Assembly: GCF_022448905.1 (NCBI RefSeq)
Contig: NZ_JAKVCW010000009.1
Span: forward strand, 124,001-188,000
From: Shimia sp.
GTDB taxonomy: Bacteria > Pseudomonadota > Alphaproteobacteria > Rhodobacterales > Rhodobacteraceae
DNA: 64,000 bases
Direction: 5' to 3'
The position numbers and the translations under genes are program-made. Shown one piece after another: positions 9,054 to 18,077 of the stretch (position 1 is the first letter of the stretch; each line of letters starts with the position of its first letter). Below the pieces are notes generated by a model, which was not told the origin of the DNA, searched no databases, and was given only the letters and a program-made list of their open reading frames with translations.

Positions 9054-9504
9054 TTTGATTGCATATACCGATGGCGCATGTTCCGGAAACCCTGGTCCAG
9101 GAGGCTGGGGCACGTTGTTGCAAGCCAAGGACGGCGACACGGTGGTGAAGGAACGCGAGCTGAAAGGCGGCGCGGAGAACACCACCAACAACAAGATGGA
9201 ACTGATGGCCGCCATCATGGCGCTGGAGACCTTGGAACGGGCCAGCACCATCACGGTGGTGACCGACAGCACCTATGTCAAAAACGGCGTGACCGGCTGG
9301 ATCTTTGGCTGGAAGAAAAACGGCTGGAAGACTTCGGCCAAGAAGCCAGTGAAAAATGCTGATTTGTGGCAGCGTCTGGATGCGGCGCAGGCGCGGCATC
9401 AGGTGACCTGGGAATGGGTCAAAGGCCATGCGGGCCATCCGGAAAACGAACGCGCGGACGAGTTGGCCCGCGCGGGCATGGCCCCGTTTAAGCCCGGAAA
9501 GTAA
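9046..9504 (+). CDS. rnhA: Ribonuclease HI
   Basis: RNase HI cleaves the RNA strand of RNA:DNA hybrids, removing R-loops and primers. The 152-residue product has all four carboxylates of the DEDD site: Asp9 ([15 protein letters not shown]), Glu52 ([10 protein letters not shown]), Asp74 (VVTDSTYV) and Asp138 (NERADELA), plus His128 in KGHAGH. The basic [10 protein letters not shown] handle region is intact. The start ATG at 9046 lies inside the last codons of the methyltransferase. The longer frame upstream is only overlap with that gene. Confidence 0.97.
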   Translation: MASLIAYTDGACSGNPGPGGWGTLLQAKDGDTVVKERELKGGAENTTNNKMELMAAIMALETLERASTITVVTDSTYVKNGVTGWIFGWKKNGWKTSAKKPVKNADLWQRLDAAQARHQVTWEWVKGHAGHPENERADELARAGMAPFKPGK

Positions 9505-9516
9505 TGGCGGGGGCGC

Positions 9517-10284
9517 TTACTGCGCCGCCACGTCCGGATCAGCACTTTCAGACCAACGTTGTTGGTAGTCACTTTGGTAGACTTTGCGTGAGCCACCGCG
9601 CATTGACTTCATCGGTTTGCGGACTGCATAGGACAGAATGATTGGCCCATCCGGCAGTTTGCCTTTCAGGCGCGGGCGCGAGCCGGTTTCATTAGGGTTG
9701 GTCGTGGTCACCGCGCGATTAGCGTAGACCGGCAGAATGGGCTGCAATACACATTCCAGCACTTCATAGCCGAGGGTTTTCTCCCAGAAGCCGTACACCA
9801 TCTCCGGTGTGATTTGGTAAAAGCCGTGGTTGATCCAGCCATTACACGGGCTGTGTCCAATCATCACGCCGCCTGGTTTCAGCATGCGGTCGATGTTGCG
9901 AAAAGCGGTGGGCAGGTCAAAGACATGCTCGCAGGTGCCACCGTCGTAGATCACGTCAAATTTCTTGTGCAGTTTCTTGGGCACCCAATCAGCCAGGTCC
10001 TGCACGATGGTGGCGTTCTCAAAATCGGACACATCCATGCTGTCGACGTTTTCAAACCCAATCTTGTGAAAGAAGGTCTCTGAATACTCGTCATTTGGAT
10101 TGGCGAGATCTTCCTCAGAAAGGTCTGGAAACCGCTCTTCCAACGTGGCGGCAAACATCGCAGCGGAGCGTTTGCGACGGCTGCCCATCCAGCGTTGGCG
10201 GCCCAGCATCAAAAAGTCCCCGCCCAGATCATTGTCGCAGACAACATTCATTATCCGCATCGCCAAAGTGTCAGGAATCGCCAT
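9517..10284 (-). CDS. SAM-dependent methyltransferase-like protein
   Basis: A 255-residue protein with a class I methyltransferase core. It has FDVIYDGGTCEHVFDLPTAF (motif II/IV region) and RMLKPGGVMIGHSP, which is typical of the post-catalytic loop. The usual GxGxG motif I is not obvious upstream, where a long variable N-terminal region (about 90 residues) with basic residues replaces it. This variant may act on a polysaccharide or lipid headgroup, or it may have lost cofactor binding. It stands alone, convergent with rnhA at only 12 bp. Confidence 0.8.
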   Translation of the reverse strand: MAIPDTLAMRIMNVVCDNDLGGDFLMLGRQRWMGSRRKRSAAMFAATLEERFPDLSEEDLANPNDEYSETFFHKIGFENVDSMDVSDFENATIVQDLADWVPKKLHKKFDVIYDGGTCEHVFDLPTAFRNIDRMLKPGGVMIGHSPCNGWINHGFYQITPEMVYGFWEKTLGYEVLECVLQPILPVYANRAVTTTNPNETGSRPRLKGKLPDGPIILSYAVRKPMKSMRGGSRKVYQSDYQQRWSESADPDVAAQ

Positions 10285-10507
10285 TGTTTACCCTACCCTG
10301 TTGCTCGGTTGAGACAGCCGGATCTGCTGTCTTATTGGTCTTTTAGAAGTCCCGCGATGCGCGACCGATCCAAGTGGAGGACCGCAACACCAGACATGCC
10401 TCTGTTTGATGGGCACTTTCTTTGAGACTACCCGCAGGGCGCGCAGGTCGTCTACAATTTTCGGCTTTTGCGCAAGCTTTGGTTAACGCCTTGACACATC
10501 AAGCGTT

Positions 10508-10744
10508 TCATCGCCGAAAATGGGTCGGAACGATAATCAACGCGCCAACCGAAGACACAATGGCATTGAGGCCGGGGCTGCCGAAGCCGATGTGGAACAT
10601 GCGGCTGATCATAAAGAACAGGAAGGCGCCGCCGATGCAGATGATGATCGAGGGAATGTATCCGTTGCGCGTAAAACCGCTGCGCTCTGACAGGTAGCCA
10701 ACGATGCCGGCGATGATGACAGTGCCAAAGAAAGAAAAGAACAT
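10508..10744 (-). CDS. GlsB/YeaQ/YmgE family stress-response membrane protein
   Basis: A 78-residue protein with three hydrophobic segments and the transglycosylase-associated (GlsB/YeaQ/YmgE) pattern: an N-terminal GTVIIAGIVGYLSER, a central SIIICIGGAFL and a C-terminal NAIVSSVGALIIV. The family is tiny inner-membrane proteins often induced by stress. The molecular role is unknown. It begins 12 bp after fmt on the same strand and probably ends the def-def-def-fmt operon. Confidence 0.87.
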   Translation of the reverse strand: MFFSFFGTVIIAGIVGYLSERSGFTRNGYIPSIIICIGGAFLFFMISRMFHIGFGSPGLNAIVSSVGALIIVPTHFRR

Positions 10745-10756
10745 GACGCGGACGCC

Positions 10757-11662
10757 TTACAACTGTTGACCTTTGGTGAGCGGGAAGCCCCGCAGAAAGA
10801 TATCCGCATCTTGCGCGCCTTTGCCCGCACGTTGCAAGCGCAGGAGTTGTACCGCGCCTTCGCCGCACGCCACCGTCAGTATGTCGTCCAACAGCGTGCC
10901 CGCCGGGCCGGCGCCTTCGGCAAGCCGTGAGGCCAGTAGTTTCACCCGCTGACCGTCGATTTCGGTCCAGGCACCCGGGAACGGAGACAGGCCGCGAATT
11001 TTGCGATCCACCTCTGCCGCAGGCGCGGACCAATCAATGCGGGATTCCGCCTTGTCGATTTTTTCCGCGTAGGTCACGCCCGCTTCGGGCTGAGGTGTGG
11101 CGGTCAGGGTGGTGATATCTGCCAGCGTGTCGACAATCGCCGTGGAGCCCAGCGCGGCAAGGCGATCGTGCAATTGTGCGGTGGTTTCTTCCGCACCGAT
11201 CTCTAGCGCACGCTCCATCAGCACAGGGCCGGTGTCCAGGCCGGCGTCCATTTGCATGATGCAAACGCCGGTTTCCTTGTCGCCCGCCATAATCGCGCGG
11301 TGGATTGGCGCGGCGCCGCGCCAACGCGGCAGGAGGCTGGCGTGGATGTTGAGGCATCCGTGCGTGGGCGTGTCGAGCACATACTGCGGCAGGATGAGAC
11401 CATAGGCGACAACCACGCCGACATCAGCGTCAATGCTGGCGATCAGCGCTTTGGACTCATCTGTGCGCAGCGACTTGGGGTGATGCACCGTCAGGCCGAG
11501 TTCCAAGGCGCGCGCATGGACCGGTGTGGGACGGTCTTTCTTGCCGCGGCCTGCGGGGCGAGGTGGTTGGCAAAAGACGGCGACAATTTCGTGCCCAGCG
11601 TCAATCAACGCGTCAAGAACGGAGACGGAAAACTCCGGGGTGCCCATGAAAAGAATGCGCAT
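10757..11662 (-). CDS. fmt: Methionyl-tRNA formyltransferase
   Basis: Fmt formylates Met-tRNAfMet using 10-formyltetrahydrofolate so that initiation starts with formyl-methionine. The 301-residue protein begins with [12 protein letters not shown] and has the [19 protein letters not shown] signature of the formyltransferase catalytic domain with its conserved Asn and His. A C-terminal OB-like domain follows ([13 protein letters not shown]). It lies 23 bp downstream of three deformylase genes, the enzymes that remove the formyl group again. Confidence 0.97.
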   Translation of the reverse strand: MRILFMGTPEFSVSVLDALIDAGHEIVAVFCQPPRPAGRGKKDRPTPVHARALELGLTVHHPKSLRTDESKALIASIDADVGVVVAYGLILPQYVLDTPTHGCLNIHASLLPRWRGAAPIHRAIMAGDKETGVCIMQMDAGLDTGPVLMERALEIGAEETTAQLHDRLAALGSTAIVDTLADITTLTATPQPEAGVTYAEKIDKAESRIDWSAPAAEVDRKIRGLSPFPGAWTEIDGQRVKLLASRLAEGAGPAGTLLDDILTVACGEGAVQLLRLQRAGKGAQDADIFLRGFPLTKGQQL

Positions 11663-11685
11663 GGTGTTGTCTCCTGTTCGTGAGC

Positions 11686-12180
11686 TTAGCGGCGCTTCTG
11701 CGCCTTTTTGATCAGCATGGCGCGTTTGGTTTTGCTGAGGTGATCAAAGTACATCTTGCCGTTGATGTGGTCGATCTGGTGTTGTACGGAGGTGGCCCAG
11801 AGACCGACAAAGTCTTTCTCCACTGTCTCGCCATTTTCATCCATGTAGCGCACGGTTACGGCGCGGGGGCGGGAGATTTTGGCGGAAACACCAACCAGAT
11901 TGGGGCTGGCCTCTTCGTGTTCGCGCGGCTGCACAGACGCGTGCAGGATTTCCGGGTTGGCCATGCGGACGGCAGATTTGCCCTCCTCGGTGGCATCCAC
12001 AACGATCAGACGTTTGAGCACACCGATCTGGTTCGCGCCCATGCCGACGCCAGGCATGGCGTACATGGTGTCGATCAGATCATCCCACACCTGACGCACC
12101 TCATCGGTGATCTCGTCCACCGGCTCGGAGACAGTGCGCAGGCGTTTGTCAGGCCACGGCAGGCAGGTGCGAACGGTCAT
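11686..12180 (-). CDS. Peptide deformylase-like protein, active-site residues lost
   Basis: A 164-residue peptide deformylase homologue, third of three tandem copies. It aligns without gaps at the three active-site motifs of its neighbours. Motif 1 is GVGMGANQ (44-51) instead of GxGLAAPQ. Motif 2 is EASPN (90-94) instead of EGCLS, so the metal-ligand Cys92 is Ser. Motif 3 is HQIDH (134-138) instead of HExDH, so catalytic Glu135 is Gln. Both His ligands remain. By family knowledge this cannot be a normal Fe/Zn deformylase. The intact open frame and its place in a translationally coupled operon suggest that it is kept for another role, such as binding N-formyl peptides or the ribosome. It overlaps the next def gene by 4 bp. 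Confidence 0.85.
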   Translation of the reverse strand: MTVRTCLPWPDKRLRTVSEPVDEITDEVRQVWDDLIDTMYAMPGVGMGANQIGVLKRLIVVDATEEGKSAVRMANPEILHASVQPREHEEASPNLVGVSAKISRPRAVTVRYMDENGETVEKDFVGLWATSVQHQIDHINGKMYFDHLSKTKRAMLIKKAQKRR

Positions 12181-12668
12181 GGGGCTTCATATCCTTTTAG
12201 AATGTCGGCGCTCGCCGCTTCTGACAGATGGTCGAGGGTGACACGTCCATCCAGATGGTCCATTTCGTGCTGGATGCAGCGGGCCTCGAACCCGTCGAAG
12301 CTTTGCTCTTGAGCCGTGCCGTGCGCATCTTTCCAGCGGACAGTTATCTCTGTCGGGCGGACAACCGGCACCATCAAGCCGGGAATGGACAGACACCCTT
12401 CGTCCAGAGTGTCGTTCTCCGCGCCGGCGGCGATGATTTCTGGATCGAGGAAGGCCATGGGCGTTTTGGTGCCTTCCTTCCATGTGCAATCCATCACAAA
12501 AATCCGCTTCATCACGCCGACTTGCGGGCCGGCCAAACCACGCCCGGGCGCAGCGTACATGGTGTCAAACATATCGGCGATCAGGCCGCACAGGTCTTCG
12601 CCCTCAACGGCGGCACAAGACTGTGCCAATCGCGCGTCCGGATAGAACACCAGCGGCAGCACACTCAT
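12177..12668 (-). CDS. def: Peptide deformylase, second copy
   Basis: A 163-residue peptide deformylase with an intact active site: GRGLAGPQ (42-49), EGCLS (90-94) with the Cys metal ligand, and HEMDH (134-138) with both His ligands and the catalytic Glu. Deformylases remove the formyl group from nascent proteins at the ribosome exit. The Arg in GRGLAGPQ and Gly in place of the second Ala differ from the upstream copy, so substrate preference may differ. Its start and stop overlap the neighbouring copies by 4 bp each. Confidence 0.92.
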   Translation of the reverse strand: MSVLPLVFYPDARLAQSCAAVEGEDLCGLIADMFDTMYAAPGRGLAGPQVGVMKRIFVMDCTWKEGTKTPMAFLDPEIIAAGAENDTLDEGCLSIPGLMVPVVRPTEITVRWKDAHGTAQEQSFDGFEARCIQHEMDHLDGRVTLDHLSEAASADILKGYEAP

Positions 12669-13177
12669 CCGCGCGCCAACTCGCGTTTCATTTTCTGAGA
12701 CTTGCGAATCATCATTTGACGCTTCATTGGGCCAAGGTAGTCGATGAAGAGCTTGCCATTGAGGTGATCAATCTCGTGCTGCACGCAGGTCGCCCAAAGG
12801 CCGTCGAAGTCTTTTTCCTGCGGGTTGCCGTCCATATCGATCCAGCCCACACGCACTTCAGCCGGGCGGGTGACCTCGGCAAACTGTTCCGGGATCGACA
12901 GGCAGCCTTCCTCGTAGACATTGAGGTCCTCTGAGCTCGACAGCACTTCGGGATTGAACATCACCACTGGTTCCGGCTCACCATCCTTAACGCAATCCAT
13001 CACGATCAGACGGTCCAACACGCCAACCTGCGGCGCGGCCAGGCCGATGCCCGGCGCGTCATACATGGTTTGCAGCATGTCTTCGGCCAGTGCGCGCAGA
13101 TCATCGGAGAGATCGGCAACAGGCGCACAGACCTTTTTCAGGCGCGGATCGGGGTGAATGAGAATTGGTTTGATCAT
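12665..13177 (-). CDS. def: Peptide deformylase, first copy
   Basis: The most canonical of the three tandem deformylases. Its 170 residues carry GIGLAAPQ (43-50), EGCLS (90-94) and HEIDH (134-138), so this is very likely the housekeeping enzyme. I start at the ATG at 13177 because the product then begins MIKPILIHPDPRLKK as in typical Def. An ATG three codons upstream (13186) is also possible. It opens the def-def-def-like-fmt-glsB operon and is divergent from the PatB gene, with about 110 bp between them. Confidence 0.95.
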   Translation of the reverse strand: MIKPILIHPDPRLKKVCAPVADLSDDLRALAEDMLQTMYDAPGIGLAAPQVGVLDRLIVMDCVKDGEPEPVVMFNPEVLSSSEDLNVYEEGCLSIPEQFAEVTRPAEVRVGWIDMDGNPQEKDFDGLWATCVQHEIDHLNGKLFIDYLGPMKRQMMIRKSQKMKRELARG

Positions 13178-13289
13178 GGCCCCCATCTAGGACAGTCGCG
13201 CCTTCTGCGCAACGGGGTAGCTTGCGGGGTTGCACGCGAGCCGCAAATCGGTAGCGTGCAGTTGCGTTGTTAAGCAAAGGACACCCACC

Positions 13290-14462
13290 ATGAATTTTGA
13301 CGAGATCATCGACCGCTTTGGCTCCCATTCCGTGAAATGGGACATGATGGAGAAAATCTATGGTGTGCCGGCGGACGACGGGATCGCGATGTGGGTGGCC
13401 GACATGGATTTCCGTCCACCGGCCTGCGTGACCAATGCGGTCAAAGGCATGATCGACACCGGGGTGTTTGGTTATTACGGCGATGATGTCGCCTATCGCG
13501 ACGCGATCCGGTGGTGGATGAAAGAGCGCCACAACTGGTCGGTGGAGCGTGACGAGATTTTCACCACGCACGGGTTGGTGAATGGCACCGGTCTTTGTGT
13601 GGACGCGTTTAGTTCTGTAGGCGATGGTGTTGTGCTGACCACGCCGGTGTATCACGCATTTGCACGAGTGATTAAGGCGGCGGGCCGCGAAGTTGTGGAA
13701 TGCGAGCTCGTGAACAACGACGGTCGCTATGAAATGGACTTTGACGCCTGGGATGCTCAGATGAAGGGACATGAGACCATGTTCATCCTCTGCTCCCCGC
13801 ACAATCCAGGTGGCCGCGTATGGTCCGGTGAAGAGCTGCAAGGCGTGGCTGACTTCTGTAAGCGCCATGGCCTCATTCTCGTGAGCGACGAGATCCACCA
13901 CGATCTGGTGTACCCAGGTCAGACCCATATCCCGATGGTGAATGTCGATCCAAGCATTCTGGACCGGTTGGTGATGATGACCGCCACCACCAAGACTTTC
14001 AACATCGCCGGTGGTCTGACCGGGAACGTGATCATCCCGGATGAAAAGCTGCGCGCAAAATTTGCAGCGCGTCAGGCAGCCCTTGGCCTGTCCCCCAACA
14101 GCTTTGGTTTGTTTATGGCCGAAGCCGCTTATTCGCCAGAGGGCGCGGCCTGGGTTGACGGGCTAATCGAATACCTCGACGGCAACCGCAAGATTTTGGA
14201 CAACGCGATTGCAGACATACCGGGACTGTCCTCGATGTCATTGGAAGCGACCTATCTGAGCTGGGTGGATTTCTCCGGCACGGGCATGGCGCGGGAAGAG
14301 TTCACCAAGCGGGTGGAAAAAGGCGCGCGGGTGTGTGTGAACCACGGCCCCACTTTCGGCAAAGGCGGCGACAGCTTCCTGCGGTTCAACATCGCCACCC
14401 CGCGGGCGCGCGTGCAAGAAGCCGCCTCCCGATTGGCCGAGGCGTTTGCAGACCTTCAATAA
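13290..14462 (+). CDS. MalY/PatB family PLP-dependent C-S lyase or aminotransferase
   Basis: A 390-residue fold-type I PLP enzyme of the MalY/PatB branch, usually cystathionine beta-lyases that release homocysteine or other thiols. Marks are KWDMMEKIYG near the N-terminus, MWVADMDF, GYYGDD, CSPHNPGGRVW, VSDEIHHDLVYPG and the Schiff-base Lys in TATTKTFNIAGG. I use the ATG at 13290 (AAAGGA upstream), which gives MNFDEIIDR. An upstream extension of 20 residues is not family-like. It is monocistronic with a strong terminator. Confidence 0.93.
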   Translation: MNFDEIIDRFGSHSVKWDMMEKIYGVPADDGIAMWVADMDFRPPACVTNAVKGMIDTGVFGYYGDDVAYRDAIRWWMKERHNWSVERDEIFTTHGLVNGTGLCVDAFSSVGDGVVLTTPVYHAFARVIKAAGREVVECELVNNDGRYEMDFDAWDAQMKGHETMFILCSPHNPGGRVWSGEELQGVADFCKRHGLILVSDEIHHDLVYPGQTHIPMVNVDPSILDRLVMMTATTKTFNIAGGLTGNVIIPDEKLRAKFAARQAALGLSPNSFGLFMAEAAYSPEGAAWVDGLIEYLDGNRKILDNAIADIPGLSSMSLEATYLSWVDFSGTGMAREEFTKRVEKGARVCVNHGPTFGKGGDSFLRFNIATPRARVQEAASRLAEAFADLQ

Positions 14463-14470
14463 ACCAACAA

Positions 14471-14499
14471 GGGCGGGGAATTCCCCGCCCTTTTGTTTT
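14471..14499 (+). terminator. Intrinsic terminator after the PatB-type gene
   Basis: Perfect palindromic stem GGGCGGGG-AATT-CCCCGCCC followed by TTTTGTTTT, 8 bp after the stop. It lies between converging genes and may serve mostly the + strand, where the T tract is. Confidence 0.92.
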
Positions 14500-14513
14500 G
14501 CCAATATCGCGCT

Positions 14514-14867
14514 TTAGTTGGGGCGACCCAGCAACCCGGCCGGGGTCGGTTCGCTCTGGTAGTAGTCCACCGGTGCCTGATCTGCGACAGCCGTGGCGCG
14601 TTTGAATTCATAGTGCATTTCGCCATCTTCCTCGTCGGTCGCCACAACAAGGCACTGCGAAATATGTTTGGAGCCGTCATAGAGGTTGACCAACCCGCGC
14701 AGACGTGGCGCAGTTTCGGCATCCAGCGTAAAACCATCGTCCAGAAAACGCACAACCCGGACACTCATACCATCCGCCTCAACCCGCAGGCGGTGACGCT
14801 GTTTCAGCGCTTTTTTACGCGCGGCATCAAAGCCGGCCTGCACTTCGGCAGAAAAATACGTGCTCAT
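14514..14867 (-). CDS. Hypothetical protein, small beta-rich
   Basis: I do not recognise this 117-residue protein. It has a basic helical N-terminus (FDAARKKALKQRHRLRVEAD) followed by alternating hydrophobic stretches that look beta-rich. The run VRVVRFLDDGFTLDAE, then LRGLVNLYDG, recalls PilZ-type barrels, but the RxxxR motif is not convincing. The ATG at 14867 is preferred over one four codons upstream. It is a single gene, convergent with the PatB-type gene. Confidence 0.75.
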   Translation of the reverse strand: MSTYFSAEVQAGFDAARKKALKQRHRLRVEADGMSVRVVRFLDDGFTLDAETAPRLRGLVNLYDGSKHISQCLVVATDEEDGEMHYEFKRATAVADQAPVDYYQSEPTPAGLLGRPN

Positions 14868-15041
14868 GGGATTCTCCATCGTTCGTCTTACTGCATCTCA
14901 CCATGGTGCACCGGTCAAGCGAAGATTTCGTAAACAGTCTGGTTCCTTAGCGGCCCCGCCAAGTTCGTCATCGGCGAGCGGGATGTGCAAATACGCGCAA
15001 CACTCGCGCGTGTGTGTTGGTTTTTTGAGAAGACACGCTGA

Positions 15042-15062
15042 CTTAGGTTGAAGTCAACTTAG
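15042..15062. promoter_or_regulatory. Operator-like palindrome upstream of the hydroquinone reductase gene
   Basis: Just before the ATG at 15080 lies GTTGA-AG-TCAAC (15047-15058), flanked by two copies of ACTTAG (15041-15046 and 15057-15062). The combination of dyad and direct repeat in a promoter position suggests a binding site for a dimeric regulator. No regulator gene is adjacent. Confidence 0.35.
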
Positions 15063-15079
15063 ACACAAAGGAATGCGCG

Positions 15080-16054
15080 ATGGGTTTGCTTGTAGACGGC
15101 ACATGGACCGACCAGTGGTATGACACCAAATCACATGGGGGCAAGTTTGTGCGCTCGGCGGCACAGTTCCGCAATTGGATCACCGCTGATGGCAGTGCCG
15201 GGCCAAGTGGCAAAGGTGGATTTAAAGCAGAGAGCGGACGGTATCACCTCTATGTGTCCTACGCCTGCCCCTGGGCGCATCGCACGCTGATCTTTCGCAA
15301 ACTGAAAGGTCTGGAAGAGCACATCACCGTGTCCGCAGTACATCCCGATATGTTCAGCGAGGGCTGGACCTTTGAGACGGACGATCATGGTGCAACCGGC
15401 GACACGCTCTATGGTCTAGCGTTTGCCCACAACGTCTACACCAAGGCGGACCCGACCTATTCCGGCCGTGTGACCGTGCCGATCCTATGGGATAAGCAGC
15501 AGAAAACCATCGTGAGCAACGAAAGCTCCGAGATCATCCGCATGTTCAACAACGCCTTTGACGAGCTCACCGGCAACAAGTTGGACTTTTGGCCTGAAGG
15601 CCAACGCGCGGACATCGAAGAGGTCAATGAGCGAATCTACGACACGCTCAACAATGGGGTCTACAAAAGTGGGTTTGCCACCACGCAGGAGGCTTATGAC
15701 GCCGCTATCTATCCGTTGTTTGACACTTTGGAGTGGCTGGAAGACCGGCTGTCGCAGAACCGTTATCTGATGGGGGATCAGATCACCGAGGCGGACTGGC
15801 GGTTGTTCACCACGTTGATCCGCTTTGATCCGGTCTATCACCTGCATTTCAAATGTAACCGGAAGCGGATTGTGGATTACCCTAACCTCTGGGCCTACTC
15901 ACGTGAGCTCTATCAGGTGCCCGGCGTGGCGGAGACGGTGAACTTCAAACACATCGTGGACCACTATCTGCGCAGCCACACCAGCATCAATCCTCATCAG
16001 ATTGTGCCGATCAATCCGGTGATTGACTATGACGCGCCACACGGGCGCGGCTGA
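15080..16054 (+). CDS. yqjG: Glutathionyl-hydroquinone reductase (Xi-class GST, YqjG-like)
   Basis: A 324-residue Xi-class glutathione transferase, which uses GSH to reduce glutathionyl-hydroquinones and related quinone adducts. The catalytic Cys63 sits in the class-specific SYACPWAHRT motif. The SNESSEIIRMFN stretch binds the gamma-Glu of GSH. A C-terminal all-helical domain with QITEADWRLFTTLIRFDPVY follows. Length and motifs match the family. It stands alone after a region with an operator-like palindrome, which would fit induction by quinone or thiol stress (inference). Confidence 0.93.
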   Translation: MGLLVDGTWTDQWYDTKSHGGKFVRSAAQFRNWITADGSAGPSGKGGFKAESGRYHLYVSYACPWAHRTLIFRKLKGLEEHITVSAVHPDMFSEGWTFETDDHGATGDTLYGLAFAHNVYTKADPTYSGRVTVPILWDKQQKTIVSNESSEIIRMFNNAFDELTGNKLDFWPEGQRADIEEVNERIYDTLNNGVYKSGFATTQEAYDAAIYPLFDTLEWLEDRLSQNRYLMGDQITEADWRLFTTLIRFDPVYHLHFKCNRKRIVDYPNLWAYSRELYQVPGVAETVNFKHIVDHYLRSHTSINPHQIVPINPVIDYDAPHGRG

Positions 16055-16069
16055 TTGAGCAAATCCCCC

Positions 16070-16095
16070 CTGCGCAGGCAAGAAGGCTTGCGCAG
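16070..16095 (+). terminator. Hairpin after the hydroquinone reductase gene
   Basis: Stem CTGCGCA / TGCGCAG with an inner GGC/GCT extension, 15 bp after the stop. No T tract follows, so it may stabilise a 3' end rather than terminate on its own. Confidence 0.5.
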
Positions 16096-16143
16096 AGAAC
16101 ATCAAGTGCGGTACGCGCGCCTTAAGCGAAAACAGGTGCCGCC

Positions 16144-17106
16144 ATGACCAATTCAAAGATATCCTCGGTGACGCAAACTCCACGCGACCACGGCGGTGGG
16201 ATCGATGCGGCCATCGCCCAATGGGGCGGCACTCGCGACAGCTGGCTGGACCTGTCGACAGGCATCAATCCGGTGCCCTACCCGGTTGGCGATTTCCCAG
16301 CGGACGCTTGGACGGCTTTGCCCGACAAAGGCGCGCAGGTGGCGTTGATTTCAGCCGCGCGGGCGTTTTGGAAGGTGCCCGAGGAACTGGCGATTTTGGC
16401 CGCGCCCGGCGCCTCGGCATTGATTGCCTGTATTCCAGCTTTGGCCGCAACTGGCCGCGTGGATATTCCGACCCCAACCTACAATGAACATGCCGCCGCC
16501 TTTGAAGCCCAAGGGTGGGATATCACGTCAGACACGCCAGATGCACGGGTGCTGGTGCATCCCAACAACCCGACCGGGCGACTTTGGTCGGCTGCGGATT
16601 TGACGGCGCCTTTGATGGTGATTGACGAGAGCTTCTGTGACATATGCCCCGAGGCAAGCTTGATCGCAAAGGCGCGCCACCCCGGACGCCTTGTGCTCAA
16701 GAGCTTTGGCAAATTCTGGGGATTGGCCGGGGCGCGGCTTGGCTTTGCCATTGGCGATCCTGCGTTGATTGCCAAATTGGCGGATTTTATCGGGCCTTGG
16801 GCCGTGTCCGGTCCAGCGTTGAGCCTTGGCACGCAAGCGTTGCGAGACGAGGCATGGGCGACCGAAACTCGAGCGCGTTTGGCAGAGGATGCGAAACGAT
16901 TGGATGCGTTGCTGAGGTCCAATGGGGCCGAGGTTGCGGGCGGTACGGACTTGTTCCGTTTGTATGACGTAGACGATGCTGCTGTGTGGCAAGGCAAACT
17001 CGCGCAGTCCCATGTGTGGTCCCGCATTTTCCCTTACTCCAAGACCTACCTGCGCCTTGGATTGCCCGCTCCGGACCGATGGGCCCAATTGGAGGCCGCG
17101 CTATGA
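16144..17106 (+). CDS. cobD: Threonine-phosphate decarboxylase (CobD; CobC in Pseudomonas nomenclature)
   Basis: A 320-residue PLP enzyme that decarboxylates L-threonine O-3-phosphate to aminopropanol phosphate, the linker of the cobalamin nucleotide loop. Diagnostic stretches are DHGGGIDAA at the N-terminus, [31 protein letters not shown] and the PLP Lys in [16 protein letters not shown]. The stop overlaps the cbiB ATG (ATGA), the classic cobD-cbiB pair. The 89 bp in front are too short for a full cobalamin riboswitch. Confidence 0.94.
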   Translation: MTNSKISSVTQTPRDHGGGIDAAIAQWGGTRDSWLDLSTGINPVPYPVGDFPADAWTALPDKGAQVALISAARAFWKVPEELAILAAPGASALIACIPALAATGRVDIPTPTYNEHAAAFEAQGWDITSDTPDARVLVHPNNPTGRLWSAADLTAPLMVIDESFCDICPEASLIAKARHPGRLVLKSFGKFWGLAGARLGFAIGDPALIAKLADFIGPWAVSGPALSLGTQALRDEAWATETRARLAEDAKRLDALLRSNGAEVAGGTDLFRLYDVDDAAVWQGKLAQSHVWSRIFPYSKTYLRLGLPAPDRWAQLEAAL

Positions 17107-18011
17107 GCACAGCAGGCATTCTGGTAGGCGCGCTATTGCTCGACGCCGTATTTGGCGAGCCACGCTGGCTGTGGCAGCGGGTGCCACATCCTGCGGTGCT
17201 CATGGGCAAGCTTATTGGCCGCTCGGATCGCGACTACAACAATGGGATCAACCGCAAGGCCAAAGGTGTGATTGTTGTGATCGCGCTGGTTCTGGCGGCT
17301 TGGGTGCTGGGTGGTGTCCTCACCCTATTTGGCTGGCTGCCGCAGATGCTCTTGGCCGCCGTGCTGTTGGCGCAGCGCTCGTTGGTGCAGCATGTGCAGG
17401 CGGTTGGGGATGCCTTGCGGCAATCGTTGGGGGATGGGCGCATGATGGTCGGTCGCATTGTCAGCCGAGACACAAAGGCGATGGATCAAAGCGCTGTGGC
17501 TCGCTCCGCAATTGAGAGCGGTGCCGAGAACCTGAGTGACGGGGTGATCGCGCCCGCGTTTTGGTTCCTGATTGGAGGCCTGCCGGGGTTGCTGATCTAC
17601 AAGATTGTGAATACCGCCGACAGTATGATCGGCTACAAAACCGAACGCCACAAAGACTTTGGCTGGGCGGCAGCGCGGCTGGATGATGTGCTCAACTGGG
17701 TGCCTGCCCGGCTCACCGCCATGCTGATTGCGGCGACACATGCCGGATTGGGACAATGGCAGGCCATCAAGGCCGATGCCAAACTGCACCGCTCGCCCAA
17801 CGCGGGCTGGCCGGAATCCGCCATGGCGCGGGCGCTGGGTGTGGCTGTGGCTGGGCCACGCTCCTATGATGGCGTGATGCAGGACTTTCCTTATGTGAAC
17901 CCGCAGGGACGCAAGGCACTCGCGCCCGTTGATGTGGATGCCTGTTGTCGGGCGCTGTGGCTGACATGGGCCGCAGGATTGGCGGTGGTTGTGGTTCTCG
18001 CGATCCTCTAG
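17103..18011 (+). CDS. cbiB: Adenosylcobinamide-phosphate synthase CbiB
   Basis: A 302-residue integral membrane enzyme that joins adenosylcobyric acid to aminopropanol (phosphate) late in cobalamin synthesis. Family marks are [12 protein letters not shown] at the N-terminus, [28 protein letters not shown] and [33 protein letters not shown], and [11 protein letters not shown] near the end. The start ATG at 17103 overlaps the cobD stop. The longer frame upstream is merely cobD overlap. It acts right after CobD in the same pathway. Confidence 0.95.
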   Translation: MSTAGILVGALLLDAVFGEPRWLWQRVPHPAVLMGKLIGRSDRDYNNGINRKAKGVIVVIALVLAAWVLGGVLTLFGWLPQMLLAAVLLAQRSLVQHVQAVGDALRQSLGDGRMMVGRIVSRDTKAMDQSAVARSAIESGAENLSDGVIAPAFWFLIGGLPGLLIYKIVNTADSMIGYKTERHKDFGWAAARLDDVLNWVPARLTAMLIAATHAGLGQWQAIKADAKLHRSPNAGWPESAMARALGVAVAGPRSYDGVMQDFPYVNPQGRKALAPVDVDACCRALWLTWAAGLAVVVVLAIL

Positions 18012-18077
18012 GCGCTTGCTCGCACGTCAGGCTCTGGCTATGTCTGGAGCAATCATTTTGTCCACGAGGGTATTTGA

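Noticed and set aside
16055..16143. Cobalamin riboswitch before cobD-cbiB
   Set aside because: The gap is only 89 bp and lacks the conserved B12-box. It holds just a short hairpin.
18061..18077. Possible fourth copy of the 3'-end repeat (CGAGGGTATTTGAATG)
   Set aside because: Only part of the core matches and there is no hairpin directly before it.
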